A DNA stretch of 64,000 nt, from assembly GCF_937941905.1 (NCBI RefSeq), contig NZ_CALDGS010000063.1, forward strand, positions 1-64,000, given 5' to 3'. Positions within the stretch are counted from its first letter, which is position 1, and each line of letters opens with the position of its first letter. The translations under genes and the position numbers were made by a program. This document shows, one piece after another, positions 21,616 through 32,898 of this stretch. A model generated the notes under the pieces. The model was not told the origin of the DNA and ran no database searches. It saw nothing but the letters and a program-made list of their open reading frames with translations. Source of the DNA: an uncultured Mycolicibacterium sp. (GTDB lineage Bacteria > Actinomycetota > Actinomycetes > Mycobacteriales > Mycobacteriaceae).

Positions 21616-22346
21616 AGCGTGTCGGCCAGCAGCCCGCGCAGCGCCGCCCAGTGCCGCTCGGCGGCCGCCTCGTCGTAGGGCAGGTTGTCCGGGACGGCGT
21701 AGCCGTGCTCGGCCGGGTAGATCTCGACGGTGTGGGGCACCCCGGCCGCGGTCAGCGCCCGCTCCAGCGTGGCGGCCTGCTCCGGGGTGAAGGCCCGGTC
21801 GTTGGTCGCGCCGCCCACGTAGACGGTCGCGGTGATGTCGCCGGCGAGCCGGTGCGGGCTGCTCGGCTCGTCGGTGACCAGCCCGCCGGTGTGGAACGCG
21901 CCGACCGCGGCCACCCGCTGCGGCAGCCGGGCGGCCACGATGAACGAGATCCGCCCGCCCATGCAGTAGCCGCACACCCCGAACCGGTCCCCCCGCACCT
22001 CCGGGCGGCCGGCCAGGAAGTCGAAGAACGCCCGCGCGTCGGTGGCCATCATGTCGGGCGTGATGCCGGCGATCATCGCGAAGATGCGCCTGCGCTCGGC
22101 CTCGTGGCCGAACACCGTGCGCATGTCGAACGGCGCCCAGTCGCCGTGCCGGTAGTAGACGTCGGGCAGCAGTACCGCGTACCCGTAGCCGGCCAGCCGG
22201 TCGGCCATCGCCCGGAAGGTGTCGCGCACCCCGCCGGCGTCGACGTACATCACCACCCCGGGCCAGGGGCCGTCGCCGTCGGGGGTGTGCAGGGTCACCG
22301 GGCAGTCGCCGTCCGGCGTGGTCACCGTGGTCGATATCGGGGGCAT
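21612..22346 (-). CDS. Dienelactone hydrolase family protein
   Basis: 244 aa, alpha/beta hydrolase of the DLH type. The cysteine nucleophile motif GYCMGG has C128, with a conserved E at the preceding strand and a His in [10 protein letters not shown] near the C-terminus. It corresponds to Rv2765. The ATG at 22346 ([13 protein letters not shown]) fits the family; a longer frame exists upstream but overlaps thyA. It is divergent from thyA with a 31-bp gap. Substrate unknown. Confidence 0.9.
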   Translation of the reverse strand: MPPISTTVTTPDGDCPVTLHTPDGDGPWPGVVMYVDAGGVRDTFRAMADRLAGYGYAVLLPDVYYRHGDWAPFDMRTVFGHEAERRRIFAMIAGITPDMMATDARAFFDFLAGRPEVRGDRFGVCGYCMGGRISFIVAARLPQRVAAVGAFHTGGLVTDEPSSPHRLAGDITATVYVGGATNDRAFTPEQAATLERALTAAGVPHTVEIYPAEHGYAVPDNLPYDEAAAERHWAALRGLLADTL

Positions 22347-22377
22347 GGTCTCGTTTCTAGTCGATAGGCTGAGCGGC

Positions 22378-23178
22378 GTGGCGATCCCGACCCCGTATGA
22401 GGACTTGTTGCGGCTGGTGCTCGAGCGGGGCACCCCGAAGCCGGACCGCACCGGCACCGGTACCCGCAGCCTGTTCGGCCACCAGATGCGCTACGACCTG
22501 TCGGCCGGGTTCCCGCTCATCACCACCAAGCGGGTGCACGTCAAGTCGGTGATCTACGAGCTGCTGTGGTTCCTGCGCGGCGAGTCCAACGTGCGCTGGC
22601 TGCAGCAGCACGGCGTCACCATCTGGGACGAATGGGCAAGCGAGGACGGCGATCTCGGGCCCGTCTACGGGGTGCAGTGGCGGTCCTGGCCGACCCCCAC
22701 CGGCGAGCACATCGACCAGATCAGCAACGCGCTGCACCTGCTGCGCACCGACCCGGACTCGCGGCGCATCGTCGTGTCGGCCTGGAACGTCGCCGACCTG
22801 GACCGGATGGCGCTGCCGCCCTGTCACGCGTTCTTCCAGTTCTACGTCGCCGACGGCCGGCTGTCCTGCCAGCTCTACCAGCGCAGCGCGGACCTGTTCC
22901 TCGGCGTGCCGTTCAACATCGCCAGCTACGCGCTGCTGACCCACATGATGGCCGCCCAGGCCGGCCTCGACGTCGGCGAGTTCATCTGGACCGGCGGGGA
23001 CTGCCACATCTACGACAACCACATCGAGCAGGTGCGGCTGCAGCTGTCCCGCGAGCCCCGGCCCTACCCGCAGCTGGTGCTCGCGCCGCGGGACTCCATC
23101 TTCGACTACACCTACGAGGACATCGAGATCCGCAACTACGACCCGCACCCGGCCATCAAGGCGCCGGTGGCGGTCTGA
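22378..23178 (+). CDS. thyA: Thymidylate synthase ThyA
   Basis: 266 aa. It methylates dUMP to dTMP using methylene-tetrahydrofolate, which is oxidised to dihydrofolate. Conserved pieces are [12 protein letters not shown] near 22, the catalytic Cys in [11 protein letters not shown], and the dUMP-binding GDCHIYDNH near 205. The GTG start at 22378 has a TAGGCT box (22365-22370) 7 nt upstream. It is followed after 2 nt by dfrA, which regenerates tetrahydrofolate. A second, unrelated thymidylate synthase, thyX, lies 1.8 kb downstream. Confidence 0.97.
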   Translation: MAIPTPYEDLLRLVLERGTPKPDRTGTGTRSLFGHQMRYDLSAGFPLITTKRVHVKSVIYELLWFLRGESNVRWLQQHGVTIWDEWASEDGDLGPVYGVQWRSWPTPTGEHIDQISNALHLLRTDPDSRRIVVSAWNVADLDRMALPPCHAFFQFYVADGRLSCQLYQRSADLFLGVPFNIASYALLTHMMAAQAGLDVGEFIWTGGDCHIYDNHIEQVRLQLSREPRPYPQLVLAPRDSIFDYTYEDIEIRNYDPHPAIKAPVAV

Positions 23179-23180
23179 GC

Positions 23181-23663
23181 ATGGTCGGGTTGATCTGGGC
23201 CCAGTCGAGCTCCGGGGTGATCGGCCGCGGCGGCACGCTGCCCTGGCACCTGCCCGAGGATCTGGCCCACTTCAAGGAGATCACCCACGGTCACACCGTG
23301 GTGATGGGCCGGCGCACCTGGGAGTCGCTGCCCGAGCGCAACCGGCCGCTGCCCGGCCGGCGCAACATCGTGCTGAGCCGGGCGCCCGGCTACGCCGCGC
23401 CCGGTGCGGAGGTGGTCGCCGACCTCGACGCCGCGCTGGCCGCCGAGGAGGACATCTGGGTGATCGGCGGCGGCGAGGTCTACGCGCAGGCGCTGCCGCG
23501 CGCCACCCGCTGCGAGGTCACCGAGGTGGAGATCGACCTGCGCCGCGAGGAGGGCGACGCGCTCGCCCCGGTGCTCGACGAGTCCTGGGTCGGCACGGTC
23601 GGGCCGTGGCGGACCAGCCGCACCGGGCTGCGCTACCGCTACCACAGCTACCGGCGGGCATGA
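23181..23663 (+). CDS. dfrA: Dihydrofolate reductase
   Basis: 160 aa, the usual length. The active-site Asp is in [13 protein letters not shown] near 27, the NADPH-binding GRRTWESLP is near 43, and [13 protein letters not shown] is near 94. It reduces dihydrofolate made by ThyA and is the target of antifolates. The start is 2 nt after thyA, and the stop overlaps the next gene in ATGA. It forms the thyA-dfrA operon. Confidence 0.96.
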   Translation: MVGLIWAQSSSGVIGRGGTLPWHLPEDLAHFKEITHGHTVVMGRRTWESLPERNRPLPGRRNIVLSRAPGYAAPGAEVVADLDAALAAEEDIWVIGGGEVYAQALPRATRCEVTEVEIDLRREEGDALAPVLDESWVGTVGPWRTSRTGLRYRYHSYRRA

Positions 23664-24862
23664 GGCTCGGCCGGGCCCAGGCACGCCGGATCGCCGTGGC
23701 CGCCCAGGGCTTCGGCCGGCCCCGCCCGCGCGGCCCGGTCACCCGGGCGCACCTGCGCACCCTGATCGGCCGCATCCAGGTGCTGCAGCTGGACTCGGTG
23801 TCGGTGACCGTGCGCGCCCACTACGCCCCGGTGTTCAGCCGGCTCGGCCCCTACGACCGCGGGCTGCTGGACCGGGCCGCCTGGAGCCACTCGGCGCGTG
23901 CCCCGCGGCTGCTCGTCGAGTACTGGGCGCACGAGGCCGCGCTGATGTCCGTCGACGACTGGCCGCTGCTGCGCTGGCGGATGCGCGAGTACCGCCACGG
24001 CCGGTGGGGCCGGGAGATCGTGCGGGCCAACCCCGGCCTGGCCGACGCGGTCGTCGCCGCCGTCGCCGAGCTCGGGCCCGCCACCGCCGGGCAGATCGAG
24101 GAGTATCTCGGGGTGCGCACCGCCCGGCGCAAGGGGGCGTGGTGGGACCGCACCGACACCAAGTGGGTGACCGAGGCGCTGTTCGCCGCCGGGGTGCTCA
24201 CCGTGGCCGGCCGGGTCGGCTTCGCCCGCCACTACGACCTCACCGAACGGGTGCTGCCGGCCGCGGTGGTGCAGCGGCGGGTCGACGACGCCGAAGCGGT
24301 CCGCGAACTCGTCCGGCGCGCCGCCGGCGCGCTCGGCGTGGCCACCGAGGCCGACCTGCGCGACTACTTCCGGATGACACCGGCCCAGGTGCGCCCGGCG
24401 ATCGCCGACCTGGTCGCGGCCGGTGAGCTCGAGCCGGTCGAGGTCGACGGCTGGACCGCTCCGGCCTATCTGCGCGCCGGCACCCCGGTCCCGCGCCGCG
24501 ACCGCGGCACCGCGCTGCTGTGCCCGTTCGACCCGCTGATCTTCTTCCGGCCGCGGGTGCAGCGGTTGTTCGGCTTCGACTACCGGCTGGAGATCTACAC
24601 CCCGGCGGCCAGGCGCCGGTGGGGCTACTACGTCTGGCCGCTGCTGGCCGACGGCGAGCTCGTCGGCCGGGTCGACCTGAAGCGCACCGAACGCGCCCTG
24701 CACGTCGTCGGCGCGTTCGCCGAACCGGACCGCGACCCGCGCCGGGTGGCGGCGGTGCTGGCCGGCGAGTTGCGCTCGATGGCGGACTGGCTCGGCCTGG
24801 CCGACGTCACGGTGGGGGAGCGCGGCGACCTGGTCGCGCCGCCGCGGCGGGCGCTGGGCTGA
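23660..24862 (+). CDS. YcaQ/AlkZ-like winged-helix DNA glycosylase
   Basis: 400 aa with tandem winged-helix domains and a C-terminal beta-barrel-like part, the HTH_42/AlkZ family. Members unhook interstrand crosslinks or remove bulky alkyl adducts. The candidate catalytic motif is QLD within [18 protein letters not shown] near 35-50, the Q-x-D form of the YcaQ branch rather than the Q-x-Q form of AlkZ. It is coupled to dfrA by an ATGA overlap, so it lies in a nucleotide-synthesis operon. The exact substrate is not predictable from sequence. Confidence 0.85.
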   Translation: MRLGRAQARRIAVAAQGFGRPRPRGPVTRAHLRTLIGRIQVLQLDSVSVTVRAHYAPVFSRLGPYDRGLLDRAAWSHSARAPRLLVEYWAHEAALMSVDDWPLLRWRMREYRHGRWGREIVRANPGLADAVVAAVAELGPATAGQIEEYLGVRTARRKGAWWDRTDTKWVTEALFAAGVLTVAGRVGFARHYDLTERVLPAAVVQRRVDDAEAVRELVRRAAGALGVATEADLRDYFRMTPAQVRPAIADLVAAGELEPVEVDGWTAPAYLRAGTPVPRRDRGTALLCPFDPLIFFRPRVQRLFGFDYRLEIYTPAARRRWGYYVWPLLADGELVGRVDLKRTERALHVVGAFAEPDRDPRRVAAVLAGELRSMADWLGLADVTVGERGDLVAPPRRALG

Positions 24863-24867
24863 GCCGC

Positions 24868-24926
24868 GCGAGTGTGCGTCCCGGGACGCCCGCACGGCGT
24901 GTCGGGGACGAAACCGCACTGTCGTG
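24868..24926 (+). terminator. Imperfect palindrome after the YcaQ-like gene
   Basis: CGAGTGTGCG and CGCACTGTCG (8 of 10 pair) bracket a 59-nt stretch that includes the perfect palindrome GCGTCCCGGGACGC (24876-24889). It probably ends transcription of the thyA-dfrA-ycaQ operon before thyX. Its first bases, GCGCGAG, match the other palindromic elements in this window. Confidence 0.5.
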
Positions 24927-24967
24927 GCGGCGCGCCCGCCGCCGAGCCCGCCCGATAGGGTGTGCCC

Positions 24968-25720
24968 GTGGCCGAGATCGCGCCGCTTCGCGTACAGCTG
25001 ATCGCCCGGACCGAGTTCATCCCGCCGCCGGACGTGCCGTGGCACACCGACGCCGACGGCGGCGAGGCGCTCACCGAGTTCGCCGGGCGCGCCTGCTACC
25101 AGAGCTGGGACAAGCCGAACCCGCGCACCGCGACCAACGCCGCCTACCTGCGCCACATCATCGACGTCGGGCACTTCTCGGTGCTCGAGCACGCCTCGGT
25201 CAGCTTCTACATCACCGGGCTGTCCCGCGGCTGCACCCACGAGCTGATCCGGCACCGGCACTTCTCCTACTCGCAGCTCTCGCAGCGGTTCGTGCCGGAA
25301 CCGCAGGCGCAGGTGGTGGCCCCGCCCGGGCTGGAGGACGACCCGGAACTGGTGGCGCTGTTCACCGCGGCCGCCGACGCCAGCCGCAAGGCCTACGACG
25401 AGTTGCTGGCCCGGCTGGAGGCGCGCTTCGCCGACCAGCCCAACGCCGGGCTGCGCCGCAAGCGGGCCCGGCAGGCCGCCCGCGCGGTGCTGCCCGCCGC
25501 CACCGAGACCCGCATCGTGGTCACCGGCAACTACCGGGCCTGGCGGCACTTCATCGCCACCCGCGGCAGCGAGCAGGCCGACCTGGAGATCCGCCGGCTG
25601 GCCATCGAGTGCCTGCGCCAGCTCACCGCCGTCGCGCCCGGGGTCTTCGGCGATTTCGAGATCTCCACGCTGGCAGACGGCACCGAGGTGGCCACCAGTC
25701 CACTGGCTACGGAGGCCTGA
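24968..25720 (+). CDS. thyX: Flavin-dependent thymidylate synthase ThyX
   Basis: 250 aa, the same length as in M. tuberculosis. It uses FAD and NADPH to make dTMP and returns tetrahydrofolate, so it does not need DfrA. The ThyX motif [13 protein letters not shown] lies near 95-107, and the substrate region [28 protein letters not shown] is present. I chose the GTG at 24968 because a TAGGGT box (24956-24961) ends 6 nt before it and the protein then starts [11 protein letters not shown]. dapA follows after 25 bp. Confidence 0.96.
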   Translation: MAEIAPLRVQLIARTEFIPPPDVPWHTDADGGEALTEFAGRACYQSWDKPNPRTATNAAYLRHIIDVGHFSVLEHASVSFYITGLSRGCTHELIRHRHFSYSQLSQRFVPEPQAQVVAPPGLEDDPELVALFTAAADASRKAYDELLARLEARFADQPNAGLRRKRARQAARAVLPAATETRIVVTGNYRAWRHFIATRGSEQADLEIRRLAIECLRQLTAVAPGVFGDFEISTLADGTEVATSPLATEA

Positions 25721-25739
25721 GCGGCAGCGGGTAATCTAG

Positions 25740-26648
<909 letters not shown>

Positions 26649-28343
26649 ATGACGATCCCGGAACCTCCCACCGAACTCGGGCCGCCCGGCCCGCTGCAGC
26701 CCGGTGGGCTGCGGGTCACCGCGCTGGGCGGCATCAACGAGATCGGCCGCAACATGACGGTGTTCGAGCACCGCGGCCGGCTGCTCGTCATCGACTGCGG
26801 GGTGCTGTTCCCCACCCACGACGAGCCCGGTGTCGACCTGATCCTGCCCGACCTGCGGCTCATCGAGGACCGGCTCGACGACGTCGAGGCGCTGCTGCTC
26901 ACCCACGGCCACGAGGACCACATCGGGGCGGTGCCGTTCCTGCTCAAGCTGCGTCCGGACATTCCGGTGGTGGGGTCGAAGTTCACCCTGGCGCTGGTGC
27001 TGGAGAAGTGCCGCGAGCACCGCATCAAGAACCCGGTGCTGGTGGAGGTGAGCGAGGGGCAGCGCACCCGGCACGGGGTGTTCGAGGCCGAGTTCTTCGC
27101 CGTCAACCACTCCATCCCCGGCTGTCTGGCCATCGCGCTGCACACCGAGGCCGGCACCGTGCTGCACACCGGCGACATCAAGCTCGACCAGCTGCCGCTG
27201 GACCGCCGGCCCACCGACCTGCCCGGCATGTCCCGGCTCGGCGACCGCGGCGTGGACCTGTTCCTGTGCGACTCCACCAACGCCGAGCTGCCCGGCGTCG
27301 GTCCGTCGGAGAGCGAGGTCGGCCCCACCCTGCACCGGCTCATCCGGGGCGCGGAGGGCCGGGTCATCGTGGCCTGCTTCGCCTCCAACGTCGACCGGGT
27401 GCAGCAGATCATCGACGCCGCGGTGTCGCTGGGCCGGCGGGTGGCGTTCGTCGGCCGCTCGATGGTGCGCAACATGGGCATCGCCCGCGACCTGGGCTAC
27501 CTGCGCGTCGAGGACAAGGACCTGCTCGACATCGCCGCCGCGGAGATGATGCCGCCGGAGCAGGTGGTGCTCATCACCACCGGCACGCAGGGCGAGCCGA
27601 TGTCGGCGCTGTCGCGGATGTCGCGCGGCGAGCACCGCAGCATCACGCTCACCTCCGGCGACCTGATCATCCTGAGCTCCTCGCTGATCCCGGGCAACGA
27701 GGAGGCCGTCTACGGGGTGATCGACGCGCTGAGCAAGATCGGCGCCCGGGTGGTGACCAACCGGCAGGCCCGGGTGCACGTCTCCGGGCACGCCCACGCC
27801 GGCGAGTTGCTGTTCCTCTACAACGGGGTGCGGCCGCGCAACGTGATGCCGGTGCACGGCACCTGGCGCATGCTGCGGGCCAACGCCGCGCTGGCCGCGA
27901 GCACCGGGGTGGACCCGGACCGGATCATGCTCGCCGAGAACGGGGTGAGCGTCGACCTGGTGGACGGCCGGGCCCGCATCGCCGGCGCGGTGCCGGTGGG
28001 CAAGATGTTCGTCGACGGGCTGATCACCGGCGACGTCGGCGAGTCCACCCTGGGCGAGCGGCTCATCCTCACCTCGGGCTTCGTCGCCGTGACGGTCGTG
28101 GTGCGGCGCGGCACCGGCCGCCCGGCCGGCCCGCCGGTGCTGTTCTCCCGCGGTTTCTCCGAGGACCCCAAGGCGCTCGAGCCGGCCGCCCGCAAGGTGC
28201 AGGCCGAGCTGGAGAAGCTGGTCGCCGACCGGGTCACCGACCCGTCCCGCATCGCCCAGGCGGTGCGCCGCACCGTCGGCAAATGGGTGGGGGAGACCTA
28301 CCGGCGCCAGCCGATGATCGTCCCGACCGTGATCGAGATCTGA
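26649..28343 (+). CDS. rnj: Ribonuclease J
   Basis: 564 aa, metallo-beta-lactamase/beta-CASP fold. It has 5'-exonuclease and endonuclease activity in mRNA decay and rRNA maturation. The zinc motif LTHGHEDHIG lies near 82-91, beta-CASP elements follow, then SGHAHAGEL near 380 and the C-terminal domain with RRTVGKWVGE. It starts immediately after the dapA stop and matches Rv2752c. The window also codes PNPase and NrnA, so three steps of RNA turnover are present. Confidence 0.96.
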   Translation: MTIPEPPTELGPPGPLQPGGLRVTALGGINEIGRNMTVFEHRGRLLVIDCGVLFPTHDEPGVDLILPDLRLIEDRLDDVEALLLTHGHEDHIGAVPFLLKLRPDIPVVGSKFTLALVLEKCREHRIKNPVLVEVSEGQRTRHGVFEAEFFAVNHSIPGCLAIALHTEAGTVLHTGDIKLDQLPLDRRPTDLPGMSRLGDRGVDLFLCDSTNAELPGVGPSESEVGPTLHRLIRGAEGRVIVACFASNVDRVQQIIDAAVSLGRRVAFVGRSMVRNMGIARDLGYLRVEDKDLLDIAAAEMMPPEQVVLITTGTQGEPMSALSRMSRGEHRSITLTSGDLIILSSSLIPGNEEAVYGVIDALSKIGARVVTNRQARVHVSGHAHAGELLFLYNGVRPRNVMPVHGTWRMLRANAALAASTGVDPDRIMLAENGVSVDLVDGRARIAGAVPVGKMFVDGLITGDVGESTLGERLILTSGFVAVTVVVRRGTGRPAGPPVLFSRGFSEDPKALEPAARKVQAELEKLVADRVTDPSRIAQAVRRTVGKWVGETYRRQPMIVPTVIEI

Positions 28344-28347
28344 CGGG

Positions 28348-29166
28348 TCAGCGGCGCACCACCGAGCCGGCGTCCACCGGCAGCGCCACCCCGGTGATGT
28401 AGCGGGCCGCGTCGGAGACCAGCCAGGCCACCGCCTCGGCGACGTCCTCCGGCTCGATGGCGTCCACGTCGAGCAGGTTGCCGGAGTCGGCGGGCCGCTC
28501 GGTGTCGGCGAACACCCGCTCCAGGAACGCCCGGGTGAAGTCGTTGTCGATCATCGGGGTGTGCACCCCGGTGGGGTGGACCGAGTTCACCCGGATGTTG
28601 TGGCGGGCCAGCAGGTTCGCGTACTGGCGCATCAGCCCGACGATGCCGTGTTTGGCCGCGGTGTAGCCGAGCGCACCCGGGTCGGCCCCGCCCATGCCGA
28701 CCAGTCCGGCCACCGAGCTGATCAGCACCACGGAGCCGCCGTCGCCGTGGGCGAGCAGGTGCGGCAGGGCGGCCTCCACGGTGTGGTGCACGCCGGTGAG
28801 GTTGACGTCGATGACGTCGCGCCAGGCCTGCGGGCCGCCGGCCAGCGGGGCGATCCCGGCGTTGGCCACCACGATGTCGAGCCGGCCCAGCTCGTCGACG
28901 CCGGCCGCCACCGCGCGGCGCAGCGCATCCAGGTCGCGCACGTCGGCCCGCTCGGCGACGATGCGGGCGCCGGTCGCCTCGACCAGTCGCACCGTGGTGG
29001 CCAGGTCCTCCGGGCTCGCCAGTGGGTAGGGCACCGACTCGATCTGTTCGCACACGTCGACGGCGATGATCGCCGCGCCGTCGGCGGCCAGCCGCAGCGC
29101 GTGCGCGCGGCCCTGGCCGCGCGCCGCGCCGGTGATGAGGGCGACCCGGCCCGCCGGCCCTGCCAC
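28348..29166 (-). CDS. SDR-family oxidoreductase, mycofactocin-coupled type
   Basis: 272 aa. It has the Rossmann motif [20 protein letters not shown] near 12-31, NAG, the catalytic S and YTAAK. Between beta-2 and alpha-3 it has the insertion [29 protein letters not shown], typical of mycofactocin-associated SDRs that hold the NAD tightly and rely on mycofactocin for electrons. It matches Rv2750. The GTG at 29166 begins one base before the upstream monooxygenase stop, so the two are an operon. No mycofactocin genes are in the window. Confidence 0.88.
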   Translation of the reverse strand: MAGPAGRVALITGAARGQGRAHALRLAADGAAIIAVDVCEQIESVPYPLASPEDLATTVRLVEATGARIVAERADVRDLDALRRAVAAGVDELGRLDIVVANAGIAPLAGGPQAWRDVIDVNLTGVHHTVEAALPHLLAHGDGGSVVLISSVAGLVGMGGADPGALGYTAAKHGIVGLMRQYANLLARHNIRVNSVHPTGVHTPMIDNDFTRAFLERVFADTERPADSGNLLDVDAIEPEDVAEAVAWLVSDAARYITGVALPVDAGSVVRR

Positions 29167-29167
29167 G

Positions 29168-29482
29168 TCAGCCCCGCAGCCGGCCCTTGGCCGGGTCGCC
29201 GGCGGGCAGCGGCTGCAGCAGCTTCATGTCCGGCGCGCCGTCGAGGTGCTCGCCGACCGCGCCGAACAGCTTGCCGATGGCCGGGGCGGTGCCGTGGGCG
29301 CGCAGCGCCTCCTCGTCGGCCCACTGCTCGACGAACACGAAGGTGCGGTCGCTCTGGTGCAGCGCGTACAGCTCGCAGCCCGGCTCGGCGTGCACGGCCT
29401 CGACCGCCTCGAGGCAGGCCTGGCGGACCAACTCGACCGACTCCGGCTTGGCGGTCATGGTTGCGACAACGACGACGGGCAT
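29168..29482 (-). CDS. Antibiotic biosynthesis monooxygenase (ABM) domain protein
   Basis: 104 aa. A ferredoxin-like ABM fold: [41 protein letters not shown], followed by [16 protein letters not shown]. It is the same length as Rv2749. The ATG at 29482 has AAGGAGAG upstream. It is cotranscribed with the SDR gene, separated by one base. Family members act on quinones, haem or aldehydes; the substrate here is unknown. Confidence 0.87.
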   Translation of the reverse strand: MPVVVVATMTAKPESVELVRQACLEAVEAVHAEPGCELYALHQSDRTFVFVEQWADEEALRAHGTAPAIGKLFGAVGEHLDGAPDMKLLQPLPAGDPAKGRLRG

Positions 29483-29622
29483 CGGCACCGCTCTCCTTAC
29501 GTGCACAGGGGTTTGGACGACTGCTCAACCTTACTGGGGTCGCTGTTGCGCCGGTCACAGCCCACCCCGGGTCGCGATCCGGTGACGGGACGGACACGGC
29601 GCTGTTACCTGTGTTGCGGATG

Positions 29623-29650
29623 TTGTTTGTGGGGCATCTGCGACTAGGCT
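29623..29650 (+). promoter_or_regulatory. Leaderless ftsK promoter
   Basis: TTGTTT (29623-29628) and TAGGCT (29645-29650) are spaced by 16 nt. The -10 ends 7 nt before the ATG at 29658, so transcription probably starts on the A of the start codon. Confidence 0.65.
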
Positions 29651-29657
29651 TGGCACC

Positions 29658-32321
29658 ATGCCCAGTAAGACCGCTGCGCGCACCGGCACCCGTTCGAGCA
29701 GGTCGAAGGCCGCTTCGTCGCGGGGGGCCGGCCGGTCCGCACGTCCTGCGCCGGCCCGGCGGAAGCCCGCGGCCCGGCCCGCGCGCAAGGCGGGACCCTC
29801 GCCCGTCGCCACCGCCGGGGCCGCCCTCGGCCGCGGCGCCCGCGCGGGCTGGCTGATGGTCGCCAAGGGGGTGGGCAGCACCGCCCGCTCGGTCGGCCGC
29901 GCCCGTGACATCGATCCGGGACACCGCCGCGACGGCATCGCGCTGGCGTTGCTGGCGCTGGCGGTGATCGTCGCCGCCGCGTGCTGGTTCGACGCCGCCC
30001 GACCGGTCGGGGCGTGGATCGACACCGCGCTGCGCACGGTCGTCGGCGGCGCGGTGGTGCTGGTGCCGATCGTGCTGGCCACCGTCGCGGTGGTGCTCAT
30101 GCGCACCGAGCCGGACCCGGAGACCCGGCCCCGGCTCATCCTGGGCGCCGCGATGATCACGCTGCCGGTGCTGGGGCTGTGGCACCTGTTCAGCGGGGCG
30201 CCCGCCGACCCGGCCGCCCGGCGCGGCGCCGCCGGGTTCGTCGGCTTCGCGATCGGCGGTCCGCTGGCCGACGGGCTGTCGGTGTGGCTGGCGGTGCCGC
30301 TGCTGGTGATGGCCGCGCTGTTCGGGCTGCTGCTGGTCGCCGGCATCACCATCCGGGAGGTGCCCGACGCGCTGCGGGCGCTGTTCTCCACCCGCTACCA
30401 CGACGACTACGACGACGACTACGACGACTACGACGCCGACGATCACGACCGGTTCGACGACGACTACGACGACGACCACCCCGGGGTCGGGGAGGACGCC
30501 GACGCCCGGGACGAGCCGGACGGCCGGCGCAGCCGCCGCCGCACGGCCGTGCGCGACGGGGCGTTCGACGCCGTTCCCGACGCCCCGACCGGGCCGGTGG
30601 TCGCCCCGGTCCTCGACGGCGACGACGCGCCCGCCTGGGCCGGCAGCCCGATGGAGAACTACCCGCTCGACGAGGCCGACCCGCCGACGGTGCCCGAGCC
30701 CACCGCGCGGACCCGTAAACGGACTCCGCGCCCCGCAGCGGACCCGCAGCCGCCCGAGCCGACGCGGGCCGATCCGGACGCCGAGACGCTGTCGCTGGAC
30801 CGCGTCGTGGAGGGGCCCTACACGCTGCCGCCGCTGGATCTGCTGGTGCCCGGCGACCCGCCGAAGAAGCGCAGCGCGGCCAACGACCAGATGATCGAGG
30901 CCATCACCTCGGTGCTGCAGCAGTTCAAGGTCGACGCCGCGGTCACCGGCTGCACCCGGGGACCGACCGTCACCCGCTACGAGGTCGAGCTCGGCCCCGG
31001 CGTGAAGGTCGAGAAGATCACCGCGCTGCACCGCAACATCGCCTACGCGGTCGCCACCGAGAGCGTGCGCATGCTCGCCCCCATCCCGGGCAAGTCCGCG
31101 GTGGGCATCGAGGTGCCCAACGTCGACCGCGAGATGGTGCGGCTGTCGGACGTGCTGACCGCCCCGGTCACCCGCCGCGACCACCACCCGCTGGTGATCG
31201 GCCTGGGCAAGGACATCGAGGGCAACTTCGTCAGCGCCAACCTGGCCAAGATGCCGCACCTGCTGGTGGCCGGCTCCACCGGCTCGGGCAAGTCCAGCTT
31301 CGTCAACTCGATGCTGGTGTCGCTGCTGACCCGGGCCACCCCGGAGGAGGTCAGGATGATCCTGATCGACCCGAAGATGGTGGAGCTCACCCCCTACGAG
31401 GGCATCCCGCACCTGATCACGCCGATCATCACCGAGCCGAAGAAGGCCGCGGCCGCCCTGGCGTGGCTGGTCGAGGAGATGGAGCAGCGCTACCAGGACA
31501 TGCAGGCCTCCCGGGTGCGCCACATCGACGTGTTCAACGCCAAGGTGCGCTCCGGGGAGATCACCACCCCGCTGGGCAGCCAGCGCGAGTACAAGCCGTA
31601 CCCGTACATCGTGGCGATCGTCGACGAGCTGGCCGACCTGATGATGACCGCGCCGCGCGACGTCGAGGACGCCATCGTGCGGATCACCCAGAAGGCCCGC
31701 GCGGCCGGTATCCACCTGGTGCTGGCCACCCAGCGGCCGTCGGTGGACGTGGTCACCGGCCTGATCAAGACCAACGTGCCGTCCCGGCTGGCGTTCGCCA
31801 CCTCGTCGCTGACCGACAGCCGCGTCATCCTGGACCAGGCCGGCGCCGAGAAGCTCATCGGCATGGGCGACGGGCTGTTCCTGCCGATGGGGGCCAACAA
31901 GCCGATCCGGCTGCAGGGTGCCTTCGTCTCCGACGAGGAGATCCACGCGGTGGTCTCGGCCTGCAAGGAACAGGCCGAACCGGAGTTCGTCGAGGGCGTG
32001 ACCGCGGTCAAGGCCGGCGAGCGCAAGGACGTCGATCCCGACATCGGCGACGACATGGACCTGTTCCTGCAGGCCGTGGAGCTGGTGGTGTCCAGCCAGT
32101 TCGGCTCCACCTCGATGCTGCAGCGCAAGCTGCGGGTCGGGTTCGCCAAGGCCGGCCGGCTGATGGACCTGATGGAGACCCGCGGCATCGTCGGGCCCTC
32201 CGAGGGGTCCAAGGCCCGCCAGGTGCTGGTCAAGCCGGAGGACCTGGCCGGCACCCTGGCGCTCATCCGCGGCGGGTCCGACGCCACCGGCGCCGAGCCG
32301 TCCGACGACGGCGAGATCTGA
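29658..32321 (+). CDS. ftsK: DNA translocase FtsK
   Basis: 887 aa. A basic N-terminus is followed by four transmembrane segments (about 95-115, 120-150, 160-178 and 195-235), then a linker rich in Asp and Tyr (about 247-280), and the RecA-like motor with Walker [10 protein letters not shown] near 538 and Walker [10 protein letters not shown] near 655. The gamma winged-helix domain (about 800-875, [27 protein letters not shown]) recognises KOPS. It pumps chromosome DNA through the septum for XerCD/dif resolution. It matches Rv2748c and has its own leaderless promoter. Confidence 0.97.
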   Translation: MPSKTAARTGTRSSRSKAASSRGAGRSARPAPARRKPAARPARKAGPSPVATAGAALGRGARAGWLMVAKGVGSTARSVGRARDIDPGHRRDGIALALLALAVIVAAACWFDAARPVGAWIDTALRTVVGGAVVLVPIVLATVAVVLMRTEPDPETRPRLILGAAMITLPVLGLWHLFSGAPADPAARRGAAGFVGFAIGGPLADGLSVWLAVPLLVMAALFGLLLVAGITIREVPDALRALFSTRYHDDYDDDYDDYDADDHDRFDDDYDDDHPGVGEDADARDEPDGRRSRRRTAVRDGAFDAVPDAPTGPVVAPVLDGDDAPAWAGSPMENYPLDEADPPTVPEPTARTRKRTPRPAADPQPPEPTRADPDAETLSLDRVVEGPYTLPPLDLLVPGDPPKKRSAANDQMIEAITSVLQQFKVDAAVTGCTRGPTVTRYEVELGPGVKVEKITALHRNIAYAVATESVRMLAPIPGKSAVGIEVPNVDREMVRLSDVLTAPVTRRDHHPLVIGLGKDIEGNFVSANLAKMPHLLVAGSTGSGKSSFVNSMLVSLLTRATPEEVRMILIDPKMVELTPYEGIPHLITPIITEPKKAAAALAWLVEEMEQRYQDMQASRVRHIDVFNAKVRSGEITTPLGSQREYKPYPYIVAIVDELADLMMTAPRDVEDAIVRITQKARAAGIHLVLATQRPSVDVVTGLIKTNVPSRLAFATSSLTDSRVILDQAGAEKLIGMGDGLFLPMGANKPIRLQGAFVSDEEIHAVVSACKEQAEPEFVEGVTAVKAGERKDVDPDIGDDMDLFLQAVELVVSSQFGSTSMLQRKLRVGFAKAGRLMDLMETRGIVGPSEGSKARQVLVKPEDLAGTLALIRGGSDATGAEPSDDGEI
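30403..30477 (+). repeat. GAC/TAC-type trinucleotide tract inside ftsK
   Basis: An imperfect tandem of GAC and TAC codons encodes a run of Asp with interspersed Tyr, His and Phe in the FtsK linker. It breaks the otherwise ordinary codon pattern and could vary in length by slippage. Confidence 0.6.
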
Positions 32322-32331
32322 GCCGAAGACC

Positions 32332-32856
32332 CTACAGCGTCAACAACATTCGGGTGTTGCCCAGGGTGTTGGGCTTGACGTAGGACAGGTCGAGGAACTC
32401 GGCCACGCCCTCGTCGTAGGAGCGGCACATCTCCTCGTAGACCTCGGCGGTCACCGGGGTGCCCTCGATCTCGACGAAGCCGTGCCGGGCGAAGAACTCG
32501 ACCTCGAAGGTCAGCACGAAGATGCGCTGCAGCTCCAGCGCCCGGGCGGTGGCGATCAACTGCTCGACGATGCGGTGGCCCACGCCCTTGCCGCGCATCT
32601 TCGGGTGCACCGCGACGGTGCGGATCTCGGCGAGGTCGGACCACATCACATGCAGCGCCCCGCAGCCGACGACCTCGCCCTCGTACTCGGCGACCCAGAA
32701 CTCCTGGACCGCCTCGTAGAGCGTGACGAGGTTCTTCTCCAGCAGGATCCGGCCGGCGTAGATGTCGACCAGCGCCTTGATGGTCGGGACGTCGGAGGTG
32801 CGGGCGCGGCGCACCGTGACCGCGTCGGCACCGGGTGCGTCACTGGCTGCACTCAC
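32332..32856 (-). CDS. argA: Amino-acid N-acetyltransferase (ArgA-type)
   Basis: 174 aa, GNAT fold, the same length as M. tuberculosis Rv2747. It makes N-acetylglutamate, the first step of arginine synthesis. The acetyl-CoA loop is VHPKMRGKGVGHRIVEQLI, and VVGCGALHVMWSDLAEIRTVAV precedes it. This short form lacks the kinase-like domain of E. coli ArgA. The GTG start at 32856 is supported by a TACGCT box (32868-32863, minus) 6 nt upstream. It is divergent from pgsA3. Confidence 0.92.
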   Translation of the reverse strand: MSAASDAPGADAVTVRRARTSDVPTIKALVDIYAGRILLEKNLVTLYEAVQEFWVAEYEGEVVGCGALHVMWSDLAEIRTVAVHPKMRGKGVGHRIVEQLIATARALELQRIFVLTFEVEFFARHGFVEIEGTPVTAEVYEEMCRSYDEGVAEFLDLSYVKPNTLGNTRMLLTL

Positions 32857-32898
32857 AGGTGGAGCGTATCGGTTCCGGCCACCCGATATTCTGTTGCG
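32857..32898. promoter_or_regulatory. Back-to-back leaderless promoters argA / pgsA3
   Basis: A 42-bp gap holds TACGCT (minus, 32868-32863) for argA and TATTCT (32887-32892) for pgsA3, each 6 nt before its GTG. The two -35 regions must overlap or fall near the opposite -10, so polymerase binding is probably exclusive. Confidence 0.55.

Noticed and set aside
22378..25720. Presence of both thyA and thyX as an anomaly
   Set aside because: Both synthases coexist in M. tuberculosis and other mycobacteria in the same order, so this is ordinary.
28722..31946. A 1074-codon minus-strand open frame opposite ftsK
   Set aside because: It covers the FtsK coding strand in the antisense phase and contains Val/Asp simple runs mirroring the GAC/TAC tract; not a gene.
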